A program made the position numbers and the translations under genes. The notes under the pieces were generated by a model. The model made no database searches and was not told where the DNA came from. It saw only the letters and a program-made list of their open reading frames with translations. A stretch of DNA of 64,000 nt from Butyrivibrio sp. VCD2006. Lineage in GTDB: Bacteria; Bacillota; Clostridia; Lachnospirales; Lachnospiraceae. Positions 26,716 through 36,080 of this stretch are shown here, in pieces. Within the stretch, counting starts at the first letter, position 1, and each line of letters opens with the position of its first letter. The DNA is taken from assembly GCF_000423925.1 (NCBI RefSeq), contig NZ_KE384107.1, positions 116,030-180,029 of the forward strand. The letters run 5' to 3'.

Positions 26716-26833
26716 CCAGTAACCTCCTTTTTAATACAAAAATTACCAACTATAACATAAACTGTCTCACAAATGATTATACTATATTACGTTACTATTA
26801 GTCACTTAAATTAGTTTATCAGGAGGATATTTA

Positions 26834-29464
26834 TCACCTATCAGCCAAAAGCGAAATAACACCATCATAATCAAAGGAATCAGAAGCTGCCTTTACCTTT
26901 TTCCAAAGTTCAGCCTCATTTTCAGGAATAGCATACGAAGACATTTCCTCAAAAGCTGTTTCTAAAGCATCACAATCCATATCCACCGCAGCTTCTTTTA
27001 TCTGCTTGTATGCCTCAGCCATGAGCCAGTCTTCGGCAACAGTTCTATCTTCTTCATCACTTTCCTTCTCAAATACAGCAGCGACAAGTTCTTTAATAGC
27101 GCCATATTCTTCCATGAACTCATTGTGGTGCGCATGGATATATTCATAGTCCTCAGCCTTACCCGCATCCTCGAGGCGCTGGGCAGCTTCGCCGAAGTCC
27201 ATGGCTCCGATAATCCTTGCTGAGCTCTTTAGTGCATGAACCTTTATAGTGTAATTTTTGTAGTCTTCTCCGGAATAATATCCATTTATCTCTTCTGCCT
27301 TAGAATCAGCCGAGTCATAGAAAACCTTAAGAAGCGGCAGATAAGCATCAGCCGTGCCACTGTTTTTAATTCCCTGCTTTATATCTATCTTATTCTGTCC
27401 TGAAAGTGGTCTTAATTCTTCAGGGAGACCAGAATCTTCATCAGGTGTTTTCACGGTATCCGAATCATCAACGCGAGCCATTTCAACAAGGTCATCCGGA
27501 AGATATTTCATAAGCATATTCTCCAGGCGATCCGGGTCGATTGGCTTTGTAAGATAATCATCAAAGCCTGCCGAAATGTATGTCTCCCTGGCTCCTGAAA
27601 TAGCATTGGCCGTAAGGCATACCGTAGGAGTATTCAGATTAGGATTATCCTTTTCCTGCTTCATCTCCTGCAGCGTCATGATTCCGTCCTTCTCAGGCAT
27701 CATATGATCAAGGAAAATCATGTCATACTTCTTATCCCTCATAAGGAGCAGGGCTTCATCTCCGCTGTTTGCAGTATCTGTCATCACCAGCGTCTGCTTA
27801 ACAAGATTACCAAATACCATCAGATTCATAGGATTATCATCAACCACAAGAATCTTCGCACGCGGTGCAGTAAACTTTTCCTTATAGCCTTCTGTCTTGC
27901 TAAGATACATCCTATAGGAATTCTCGTAATCACCAAGTACCTCATCCCCAACAACTTTCTGCTTTAAAATAAAGCTGAAGGTTGAGCCCTCACCGTAAAC
28001 ACTATTCACTACAAGCGCAGATCCCATCATCTCAAGAAGATTCTGCGTAATATTCATTCCAAGTCCGGTACCTTCAATATTGCGGTTTCTCTTTTCCTCA
28101 ATTCTCTCAAACTCTGAGAAAAGCTTATTCTTATCCTCTTCCTTTATGCCTATACCGGTGTCCTTAACTGACACTTTAAGGAGCACCATATCAGGCTCCT
28201 CTTTTATTCTTTCAAAATCCATACTGAAGGTAATGCTGCCCTTTTCCGTATACTTCACGGCATTTGTCAGTATGTTGGTGATTACCTGCTTAACTCTCAC
28301 AGAATCACCATATAGCTGTTTGGGAATTTCATGATTAAAATCAAGCACAAGCTTTAATCCCTTATCATCAGCCCTTGTATGGATCATATTCACAAGGTCA
28401 TTGATAACCGATGAAAGGTCATAGTCCACAGGAATTATCTCCAGTTTTCCTGCTTCTATCTTAGAAAAATCAAGAATATCATTGATAATACTAAGCAGCG
28501 TATTACCCGCTGTTTTAACATTTTCGGAATATGTGTGGATTTCAGGATCTGATGATTCCCTGAGAATCATTTCGTTCATTCCAAGTACGGCATTAATTGG
28601 TGTGCGTATCTCATGGGACATATTTGCAAGGAAACTACTCTTTGCATTGTTAGCGGCATCCGCCTCCTTTATCTGCTCAGTAAGGGATGTTGCCATGGAC
28701 TGAAGTGCCCTGGATAAAACTCCAAGCTCATCTTCTCTGTCGATTTCAAGCTTCCTGCTAAAGTCTCCCTGTCTATAGCACTCCGCAACCTCAGTGATAT
28801 GTCTCATCGGCTTCGTGATCGATCTTATATGCACAGAGCACAGAATACCTATCACTATCAGGGTTATACATAGCACCACAAGAAATGTTAGTAGCGTATT
28901 CTTTGCCTGTTCTTTCTGCTGCCCTTCATACCATTCCTTGGTAAAGTCAACGGCGACTACTCCGACAATATTCCCATCCGAATCATGGACAGGACTATAG
29001 GCACTGTAAAATGTTCCCCATCTATCTGTATAAGGCTTATCATCAACTGCACTAATTCCCTTACTGGCTTTTATCAAAGCATCTGTTGTCACAACTTTAT
29101 CCCCAAATTCTCCCGGGCTCTCTAAGGAAGGATCAATTGTGATAATAAAGCTTCCATCCTCTTCCTCGCGGATTGCATAGACAGAATCAGCCTCTATATT
29201 GTCGCGGAATATGGCAAGCGCATTGTATACTCTCCTGTAACCGGGATTAAGCTCACTACTTTCATTAAGCCTCTTATACGTATCCCCGTCTACTGAACCC
29301 GCGGCACAGTTTGCGATATCCAGCATTCTTTGCCTGGCAGATAGCTTAATTGCATTATTTGCCTCAATCATAGAAACAGCACAAAAAGAGCCGGTTGAAA
29401 GAAGTATCGCCAGCAACACGATCATCCATATTCTAAAAGCCAGACTTTTCCTGCCATTTATCAT
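26834..29464 (-). CDS. Hybrid histidine kinase: Cache-like sensor-HAMP-HisKA-HATPase-REC-Hpt
   Basis: 876 residues. Membrane segments at about 12-33 and 188-210 enclose a periplasmic Cache/PAS-like sensor (34-185, with GTFYSAYSPVHDSDGNIVGVV). HAMP is at about 210-262, HisKA with SHEIRTP (His284), HATPase with DTGIGI and GTGLGM (about 385-500), a receiver with FLDHMMP (Asp586) and a C-terminal Hpt with KVHALKSS (His743). It carries all phosphorelay stations in one chain. Last gene of a four-gene operon, 10 bp after the double-receiver gene. RBS GAGGTG. The signal is unknown. Confidence 0.93.
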   Translation of the reverse strand: MINGRKSLAFRIWMIVLLAILLSTGSFCAVSMIEANNAIKLSARQRMLDIANCAAGSVDGDTYKRLNESSELNPGYRRVYNALAIFRDNIEADSVYAIREEEDGSFIITIDPSLESPGEFGDKVVTTDALIKASKGISAVDDKPYTDRWGTFYSAYSPVHDSDGNIVGVVAVDFTKEWYEGQQKEQAKNTLLTFLVVLCITLIVIGILCSVHIRSITKPMRHITEVAECYRQGDFSRKLEIDREDELGVLSRALQSMATSLTEQIKEADAANNAKSSFLANMSHEIRTPINAVLGMNEMILRESSDPEIHTYSENVKTAGNTLLSIINDILDFSKIEAGKLEIIPVDYDLSSVINDLVNMIHTRADDKGLKLVLDFNHEIPKQLYGDSVRVKQVITNILTNAVKYTEKGSITFSMDFERIKEEPDMVLLKVSVKDTGIGIKEEDKNKLFSEFERIEEKRNRNIEGTGLGMNITQNLLEMMGSALVVNSVYGEGSTFSFILKQKVVGDEVLGDYENSYRMYLSKTEGYKEKFTAPRAKILVVDDNPMNLMVFGNLVKQTLVMTDTANSGDEALLLMRDKKYDMIFLDHMMPEKDGIMTLQEMKQEKDNPNLNTPTVCLTANAISGARETYISAGFDDYLTKPIDPDRLENMLMKYLPDDLVEMARVDDSDTVKTPDEDSGLPEELRPLSGQNKIDIKQGIKNSGTADAYLPLLKVFYDSADSKAEEINGYYSGEDYKNYTIKVHALKSSARIIGAMDFGEAAQRLEDAGKAEDYEYIHAHHNEFMEEYGAIKELVAAVFEKESDEEDRTVAEDWLMAEAYKQIKEAAVDMDCDALETAFEEMSSYAIPENEAELWKKVKAASDSFDYDGVISLLADR

Positions 29465-29474
29465 GTGTTACACC

Positions 29475-30257
29475 TCAAATTTTTTTGAGCTTTGTATCAA
29501 GATATGCCAAAAGATCTTCTCTCGTGGTGGATTTCAATATATATCCATCAGGCTTTAACTCCATTACTCTTGATACCCCTTCCCTTGTTTGTACACCTGT
29601 GAGAAAAACTACAGGTATATCCGCAGTAGCCGGTTCCTGCCGCAGCATCTGCAAAACCTGTGGTCCATCGACCACCGGCATTTCATAATCAAGCAGAATC
29701 AGGTTCACACCCTGCTCACGGGGCACCTTCAGTAGAAAACTTATAGCCTGCATTCCGGCTGTAACTATATCCACCTTGTAGTAATCCTTTATCCAGCCGC
29801 GGACCATCTTAGCGTAATCCGGGTCATCATCAACTATAAGTATCCTGTTACCATTAGCAGGTCTTGGTTTGTTTAAAAGGGCCGTTTCTATTGCCTTCTC
29901 AAGCTCTCCCATATCAACGGGACGATATGCCCAGACGAACTTGCTCACCCCTGTGTACACCTGTCCAAGATCATTCCAGAGCTCTTTCTCCCCGACAAAT
30001 ATCATGCTCTTTCCTTTTTCCTGCATAAAATTACAGATTCTCACAAGCTCGTTTAGTTCTATTGTGTCATCCGCAATCTTTGTCGGAAGATTGAAAATGA
30101 AGATATCCGTCTTCTCCATCTTCTCTTCTATCTCGGCGAAATTCCCAACCAGCGATTCCACCTTATTCCCCATTGAGACCAGATTTTTCTCGATACCCCT
30201 TGCAACGATACTTGGTTGAAACATAAGCATCACAATTTTTAGCCTGTTCGTTCCCAT
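29475..30257 (-). CDS. Response regulator with degenerate N-terminal and canonical C-terminal receiver
   Basis: 260 residues. The N-terminal half (about 5-125) looks like a receiver without the acidic pair and phosphoacceptor. The C-terminal half (136-260) is complete: IVDDDPDY, phosphoacceptor Asp190 in LILLDYEMP, VVFLTG and the conserved Lys near the end. No DNA-binding or enzyme output domain, so it likely acts by protein contact or as a phosphate relay between the flanking hybrid kinases. It lies 15 bp after the DegV-containing kinase gene. RBS AGGAGGG. Confidence 0.88.
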   Translation of the reverse strand: MGTNRLKIVMLMFQPSIVARGIEKNLVSMGNKVESLVGNFAEIEEKMEKTDIFIFNLPTKIADDTIELNELVRICNFMQEKGKSMIFVGEKELWNDLGQVYTGVSKFVWAYRPVDMGELEKAIETALLNKPRPANGNRILIVDDDPDYAKMVRGWIKDYYKVDIVTAGMQAISFLLKVPREQGVNLILLDYEMPVVDGPQVLQMLRQEPATADIPVVFLTGVQTREGVSRVMELKPDGYILKSTTREDLLAYLDTKLKKI

Positions 30258-30272
30258 ATTGCCCTCCTATCT

Positions 30273-33200
30273 TCAATCTTCATCAAGAATAGACAAAACG
30301 CCCTCATAATCAAGCTGACTTACTTTCTCGGCGATTTTATTAAACTTCTCTGATTCCTTTTTGGGAATCGCATATCCTTCTATTTCCTTAAGAACTTCTT
30401 CCATTGCATCTACATCCATCGACTCCGCTGCATCATGAAGTCCTTCATACAGGCTTTCCATCAAAAAATCGTCAGCTACAGGTCTATCATCTTTCGCCGC
30501 ACTTTCGGCTTCATCCTTCTCAAATACCTTTGAAAGAGCCGACTTATATCCTTTGTACTCTTCGATAAATACGGAGTGATTTTCCCTGATATACTCTATA
30601 TTTTCAGCCTTACCTGCATCCTCAAGACGCTGCGCTTTTTCTGATGTTCCAAGCGCTCCTATCAGCTTGCATGAACTCTTAAGAGCGTGAACTTTTATTG
30701 TGTAATTCTTAAAATCTTCATCCCTGTAGTATGTTTCGAGTTCTTCTGCTTTTCTCTCAATTGAATCATAGAATATTTCCAACGCGGCTTTGAAAGCATC
30801 CTCGGAACCACTATTCTTAATTGCGGCGTCTCCGTCTATGCATTCAATCGATTTATACCAGACAGGCTCATTTTCATATTCCGGCATTCCTGCGCCATCC
30901 GCGGATACTTCCGTCTTAATACTTTCTTCCTTACTTGCTTCTGTATCACGGATGATCTCATTATCTGCTGTTACCTGATCATCATCCCCATCATCAATAA
31001 GTTCTTTATCAACAATATATGTTGAAAGATTGTAGGACTTATTGGACTTTATGAAATACAAAATACCAAAGGTTCCCGGACCGCAATTGGAAGTAATAGC
31101 CGCCGAAGCCTGCTGGAATATTACATGCTCAAAAAAGGCGACCTTACTTATCTCTTCCCTTATCCATAAAAGCGTATCCATGGGCACATCCGCATAAGTA
31201 ATAAATACGATTTCAGGATCAGGTGCAACATCAGCAGGAAAAGCCTTTGCTATATACTTTTTATAAGCCCTTTTGGTCTTTCCCAGCCATACGCCACCGA
31301 TTCTTGATCTGTTATTTTTAATCTCCAGACAAGGGTGCATGTTAAGGTTTCTTGCAAGCTTGTCGACTCTGCTACTGATAAGCCCTCTTCTTGCCATATA
31401 CTCTGTATTGTCAATTATGAAGCTGCACATAAGCCTCTTTTTTACCGTCTCTAATTCCTTAACAAGCTCCTCCACGGAAACATTCATCTGTGCAAGCTTA
31501 ATTGCAATAAGCACAAGAATTCCTGTGGCAGAGGACAAACACTCGGAATCAATTACAGTAACATTATCAAAGGACCTTGCTGCCTCCGTTGCTGTCTTAT
31601 AGTCCGTACTCATACTGCTCGTAATTGCTATGTGAATGACATGATGAGCATGTTTAAGCTGCTGTGAAAAGAAATCCCTGTACACTGTTTCATCAGGCGG
31701 CGCAGATTCAGCTCTTTTTCCTGATCTTATATATCTTATAAGTTCATCAGCCCCCATCTGATCTCCATCCTTGAATATTCCTTCCTCTGTGTTTACAAGG
31801 AATGGAAGGATCGGGATAAACTTATTAGTCATATAATTCGGAAGATCGCACATGCTCGTACTTGTAACGAGAATCGGCATCTTTCCTGAATATCCGGCAG
31901 AAGTACTGATATCCTCACGGGCACTTGTCATCTTATTGTTGTTCACAATAAGCTTCTCACTGGAAATATATCTCATCAGTGCATTTTCCAGCGCTTCTCC
32001 GGATATCGGTTTTATAAGATAACCTTCAAAGCCTGCCCTGTTATATATATCCCTGTTTTCCGATCCTGCATTTGCGGTGAGCACGACAACAGGCGTGGCG
32101 CGGCTTAACCCTCCAACCTGATTACGGATTTTTTCAAAGCACTCTATTCCATCCATTTCAGGCATAAGATGATCCATAAAAATGACGTCATAATGCTCCT
32201 TAAGGCACAGTTCCAGCGCTTCTTTTCCGCTCGTTGCCTTATGGATAGTCATTTCAGTTTCCGCAAGGAGCTTGCTTTCAACCTCGAGATTCATCTCATT
32301 ATCATCAACGATAAGTATTTTTGCTTCAGGTGCGCGGAAACTGCACTCGTAGCTCTTTCTGTTAACAAAACTCTGATTATGGATATTCAGATCACCTATC
32401 TGCGTCTCATCAGCAATTCCCTGAAGAATCTGAACCGTAAAGGTGGAGCCTGCACCATAGACACTGTTTACTGTAACAGTGCCTCCCATAAGCTCTATAA
32501 GCTGCTTAACGATAGAAAGTCCAAGTCCCGTTCCCTCAATATGACGGTTCTTTTCTTCATCCACTCTCTTAAAAGCATCAAAAAGATAAGGCAGCGCCTC
32601 CTTCTTTATACCCATACCGGTATCGGTTACAAAGATGGACAACTCTACTGTCGTTTCATCTTTTTTTTCACTCTCAACATGCAGCTCAACAGAGCCCTCA
32701 CTCGTGTATTTTACTGCGTTATTTAATAGGTTTACTATAATCTGCTTTATGCGCACCTCATCACCGTAAAGGATTGAAGGCACCTCGGGATCTATGCTGA
32801 CATTCAGCTTTAACCCCTTATCGTGAGCGCGAATCCAGACCATATTCACTATCTCTGAAAGCATATCGCCCACTTTGTAATTCACAGGAACTATATCCAT
32901 ACTTCCTGCTTCCATTTTTGAAAAGTCCAAAATATCATTTATCAGGGCAAGCAGCATCTTACCTGAGCCCTGTATTCCGGACGCATCCTTTACTATCTCA
33001 TCTGTCGCATCCTGATCGCGAAGTATAAGCTCATTGAGTCCCAAAATAGAGTTTATGGGCGTACGGATCTCATGGCTCATGCTGGAAAAGAACCTGTTCT
33101 GGGCTCTTGTGAGTTCCTCAGCCTTTTTAGCAGCTGCTCTCGCTCTCTCATTTTCTCCCATAAACAGGTAGTTCTGCAGCCACGTCATGGCAAAGCAGAC

Positions 33201-33719
33201 AAAGCCGACAAGAATGATTCCAATATATGAATCTATAAAAAATGCTCTCCTAGTATGTCCGTAAACAAGTTCGGGCATAAAATACTCAATTACATAACAT
33301 CCAAGAGACACAGCGACGATCAGCACAAATATCACTTTTCGCCATGTACCTGTCATTACAAGGCCGGCATATGTAAACACGAAGATGATCCATAAAACGC
33401 CGCCACCTTCAATTCCGCCTCCAAAAAAGTACAGTGCCGGAATTATGATAAACACAAGACCTATGACAGTTATCCTTGTTGCCAGTTTTATTTTCTCCTT
33501 GCGGAGGCATATTATCATCAGCGCAGGTACAAAAATGAGAACCCCCACAATAACAGCAATCTCTATAGGACTGTCTTTTGTTATAATATCCCCCAAAAGC
33601 GCGATAAAAACCGCTATCTCTGATACTATCGTCAGCGCGAGGTACATCCTCTCATTAAATTCGCGCTCAGGGTCCATAATGGCATTAATAATACTTCGAA
33701 ATATTCCGCTTTTCCTCAT
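30273..33719 (-). CDS. Hybrid histidine kinase with embedded DegV-like domain: 6TM-HisKA-HATPase-REC-DegV-Hpt
   Basis: 1148 residues. Six membrane segments (about 27-183), HisKA with SHEIRTP (His216), HATPase (about 318-432, GTGLGL), receiver with FMDHLMP (Asp516), then residues about 614-890 read as a DegV fatty-acid-binding fold: TSTSMCDLP, PILPFLVN, AITSSMSTDYKTA, VIDS, EYMARRGLIS and NCGPGTFGI correspond in order to DegV landmarks. An acidic linker leads to Hpt with KVHALKSS (His1011). DegV proteins bind fatty acids for FakA kinase. Here the domain may let the relay sense lipid (inference). The ATG overlaps the upstream stop as ATGA. Confidence 0.9.
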   Translation of the reverse strand: MRKSGIFRSIINAIMDPEREFNERMYLALTIVSEIAVFIALLGDIITKDSPIEIAVIVGVLIFVPALMIICLRKEKIKLATRITVIGLVFIIIPALYFFGGGIEGGGVLWIIFVFTYAGLVMTGTWRKVIFVLIVAVSLGCYVIEYFMPELVYGHTRRAFFIDSYIGIILVGFVCFAMTWLQNYLFMGENERARAAAKKAEELTRAQNRFFSSMSHEIRTPINSILGLNELILRDQDATDEIVKDASGIQGSGKMLLALINDILDFSKMEAGSMDIVPVNYKVGDMLSEIVNMVWIRAHDKGLKLNVSIDPEVPSILYGDEVRIKQIIVNLLNNAVKYTSEGSVELHVESEKKDETTVELSIFVTDTGMGIKKEALPYLFDAFKRVDEEKNRHIEGTGLGLSIVKQLIELMGGTVTVNSVYGAGSTFTVQILQGIADETQIGDLNIHNQSFVNRKSYECSFRAPEAKILIVDDNEMNLEVESKLLAETEMTIHKATSGKEALELCLKEHYDVIFMDHLMPEMDGIECFEKIRNQVGGLSRATPVVVLTANAGSENRDIYNRAGFEGYLIKPISGEALENALMRYISSEKLIVNNNKMTSAREDISTSAGYSGKMPILVTSTSMCDLPNYMTNKFIPILPFLVNTEEGIFKDGDQMGADELIRYIRSGKRAESAPPDETVYRDFFSQQLKHAHHVIHIAITSSMSTDYKTATEAARSFDNVTVIDSECLSSATGILVLIAIKLAQMNVSVEELVKELETVKKRLMCSFIIDNTEYMARRGLISSRVDKLARNLNMHPCLEIKNNRSRIGGVWLGKTKRAYKKYIAKAFPADVAPDPEIVFITYADVPMDTLLWIREEISKVAFFEHVIFQQASAAITSNCGPGTFGILYFIKSNKSYNLSTYIVDKELIDDGDDDQVTADNEIIRDTEASKEESIKTEVSADGAGMPEYENEPVWYKSIECIDGDAAIKNSGSEDAFKAALEIFYDSIERKAEELETYYRDEDFKNYTIKVHALKSSCKLIGALGTSEKAQRLEDAGKAENIEYIRENHSVFIEEYKGYKSALSKVFEKDEAESAAKDDRPVADDFLMESLYEGLHDAAESMDVDAMEEVLKEIEGYAIPKKESEKFNKIAEKVSQLDYEGVLSILDED

Positions 33720-35767
33720 GCTGTCTGCCCTCCCTTACCTGAACCCTTATGGGTAAGTTCTCTGAGCATAACGCGCTCGAAGTCAGCAATACTTATAGGC
33801 TTTGCAATAAACCCGTCAAAGCCCTCTTTTATAAACATCTCTCTTGCACCGGAAACAGCATTTGCTGTCAGTGCTATCACGATTATGTTTTTGTTCCGTT
33901 CTGCTGCATCAGCCTTGATTATCTTCATGGCTTCAACACCATCCATCTCCGGCATCATATGATCCATAAACACAACGTCATAATCATTGTTTCTGAATTT
34001 ATTTATAGCATCCTTTCCACTGTCAGCCGTATCTGTCTGTATCTCATAGTCATTAAAAAGACTTCTTACAACCACCAGATTCATAGGCTCATCATCCACT
34101 ACAAGCGCCCTGATATCCTTAAATACCGGACGTACATCCTGCTCTGTAGCTTCAAAGCTTGCCATATTGCGCCCCTCATTCAACACCCTGATTACAGGAT
34201 ATGAATAAAGCGGCTTTGGCATAACCAATACCCTGCTGCCTGAATTTGGCTTAAATTCGGTACCGGCTGAAACTGCAATAACAATGTCTGATTTGCTCAT
34301 CTCATCAAAGTATTCAGGATTTTTCTCATACTCCTCCTGTCCCATGAATATTACCGATACGTTCAGTTTCTCCTTAAGACGCTCAATCTCATCAACCGTC
34401 TCTGCTGAAAACAACGGAGCCTTTATCCCTGTTGCAAGATTTGTCGCCATGGAACGATAGAATTCACGTACCTTCGGAACCTTGTATTTATCAGACCTGA
34501 CATGGAAAAGAATATCTCCGCTAAAATCCTTTGAGAGAATAAGACAAGGTGTCGGATCCAGAACCTTTTGAGGAATAGTAACCTTTACTGTGGTGCCGCT
34601 TCGCTTCTCACTCTCAATCTTTACAAATCCGCCCATTCTGTGTGCAAATCCATAAACGATAAATAACCCCAGACCTATTCCGCCTGAGCTGCGATTTCTC
34701 TTTTTATTAACCTGATACATACCTTCAGCGACGGATGCGAGACTTTTCATATCCATTCCGATACCGGTATCCGTCATTTCAATGCACAGATTGATCCCAT
34801 ACGCGGTGTTCTCCGAAAACAGTCTTACATAAATTCCGCCCTGCTTTGTGAATTTAACGGCATTCTCAAGAAGATGGCGAAAAATCTTGTGAAGCTTTTT
34901 CACGTCACCACGCATCTTAGTGGGAACATTCGGGTCCATATCTACAATAAGCTCCAAATTTCTCTCATTGTCCAAGGCCCTGAATCCGGTTACCACATCA
35001 TTTATAAGGGATGTGCTCATATAGTCATCCTCTTCCAGAATGACTTTATTTCGCTTACACTCAGTGTAGTCCTGAATATCCTCAATCTGATAGGCCAGAC
35101 GGTCTCCAGCACTTTTTATGGAAAAGGCCTCATCCCCAAGATGCTTTTTTATCTGTATCTGCGACATTCCAAGTACCACATTTACAGGAGTCCTGAGCTC
35201 ATGGGAAATATTGGATAAAAAGTCCTCCATGTCCGCGTCAACCGCTTCAATTCTCTCGTCCTTTTCCATTTCGGACTGGAGTCTTTCAGCGCGGTCATGA
35301 ATAGCCTTAACACAGCAAAAATAAACCATAGCTACGATGACAATATATAGAATTATTCTGGAAATATTGATGATATCGAATTCAACTACCTCTCCTGCTT
35401 TTGCAAGATAAATCTGAATTCCCATAAGAATGATATACTCAGCCAATAACATGTTCATCATGTAAACCGTATCCAAAAAAGAATACACCGTCATAACAAA
35501 CACGATCACTATTGCAATATCATAATAAGAAGTTTCATGGATACCATGATAGAAAACAAGAAGCATAGCATAAACCAGGTATGCCACCTTCCTGACTTTA
35601 TATTCAGGATTACTGGTTATATGCATAAACCAAAGAGATACCATACCGATAAGCATAAGCGGCGGCACCCAGAATTCCCACTTAACAAGGAAGTTCTCTA
35701 TAGTTAAGCCTATACAGGCTAAAGATACAAGAAAAATGATAAATCTCTCATTATTTGTCCGGTTCAT
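33716..35767 (-). CDS. Hybrid histidine kinase: multi-TM-HisKA-HATPase-pseudo-REC-REC
   Basis: 683 residues from the ATG at 35767, chosen because GAGGG lies five bases upstream; the first ATG (35779) has no ribosome binding site. About six membrane segments (10-155), a short coiled coil, HisKA with SHELRTP (His189), HATPase with DTGIGM and GIGLGL, a receiver-like segment without phosphoacceptor (about 408-530), and a C-terminal receiver with FMDHMMP (Asp602). No Hpt, so phosphate may pass to the Hpt domains of the two other kinases. First gene of the operon. Confidence 0.9.
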   Translation of the reverse strand: MNRTNNERFIIFLVSLACIGLTIENFLVKWEFWVPPLMLIGMVSLWFMHITSNPEYKVRKVAYLVYAMLLVFYHGIHETSYYDIAIVIVFVMTVYSFLDTVYMMNMLLAEYIILMGIQIYLAKAGEVVEFDIINISRIILYIVIVAMVYFCCVKAIHDRAERLQSEMEKDERIEAVDADMEDFLSNISHELRTPVNVVLGMSQIQIKKHLGDEAFSIKSAGDRLAYQIEDIQDYTECKRNKVILEEDDYMSTSLINDVVTGFRALDNERNLELIVDMDPNVPTKMRGDVKKLHKIFRHLLENAVKFTKQGGIYVRLFSENTAYGINLCIEMTDTGIGMDMKSLASVAEGMYQVNKKRNRSSGGIGLGLFIVYGFAHRMGGFVKIESEKRSGTTVKVTIPQKVLDPTPCLILSKDFSGDILFHVRSDKYKVPKVREFYRSMATNLATGIKAPLFSAETVDEIERLKEKLNVSVIFMGQEEYEKNPEYFDEMSKSDIVIAVSAGTEFKPNSGSRVLVMPKPLYSYPVIRVLNEGRNMASFEATEQDVRPVFKDIRALVVDDEPMNLVVVRSLFNDYEIQTDTADSGKDAINKFRNNDYDVVFMDHMMPEMDGVEAMKIIKADAAERNKNIIVIALTANAVSGAREMFIKEGFDGFIAKPISIADFERVMLRELTHKGSGKGGQTA

Positions 35768-35910
35768 CATATCCCTCATTTATCTAAAGGACACAGCAAG
35801 TAACATGCGACGGCTCTCTGCGTACTTCTCTATACAAACCTTTCGCATACCATCCCCGGAAAACTTTTTTACATTTATCTCCCTAATATAAGCTGTCTCA
35901 TCATTTCTAT

Positions 35911-35928
35911 ATGACAGTAAAATGTCAT
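35911..35928. promoter_or_regulatory. inverted repeat upstream of the phosphorelay operon
   Basis: ATGACA-N6-TGTCAT, perfect 6-bp arms, about 145 bp upstream of the first kinase start in an AT-rich region without genes (35780-36042). A possible operator; no convincing -35/-10 pair could be assigned. Confidence 0.35.
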
Positions 35929-36042
35929 TACTAATTTCTGTTTATAAGAAAATGCACAGCCTGACATATTTTATTATACATGATATTTTTACGGCAAATA
36001 ATAAAGTTTTTATCAATATTTTATTTAATTATACATAAATTA

Positions 36043-36069
36043 AAATCAGGCACATAAAATGCCTGATTT
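36043..36069 (-). terminator. rho-independent terminator of the DUF1848 operon
   Basis: AAATCAGGCA (36043-36052) pairs with TGCCTGATTT (36060-36069), seven-base loop, followed on the minus strand by a T-rich tract. 12 bp after the DUF1848 stop. Confidence 0.85.
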
Positions 36070-36080
36070 CTCTTTCATTC

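Noticed and set aside
32169..32726. 185-residue frame antisense to the DegV-containing kinase
   Set aside because: It lies fully within kinase and receiver coding sequence of clear family, and lacks a ribosome binding site.
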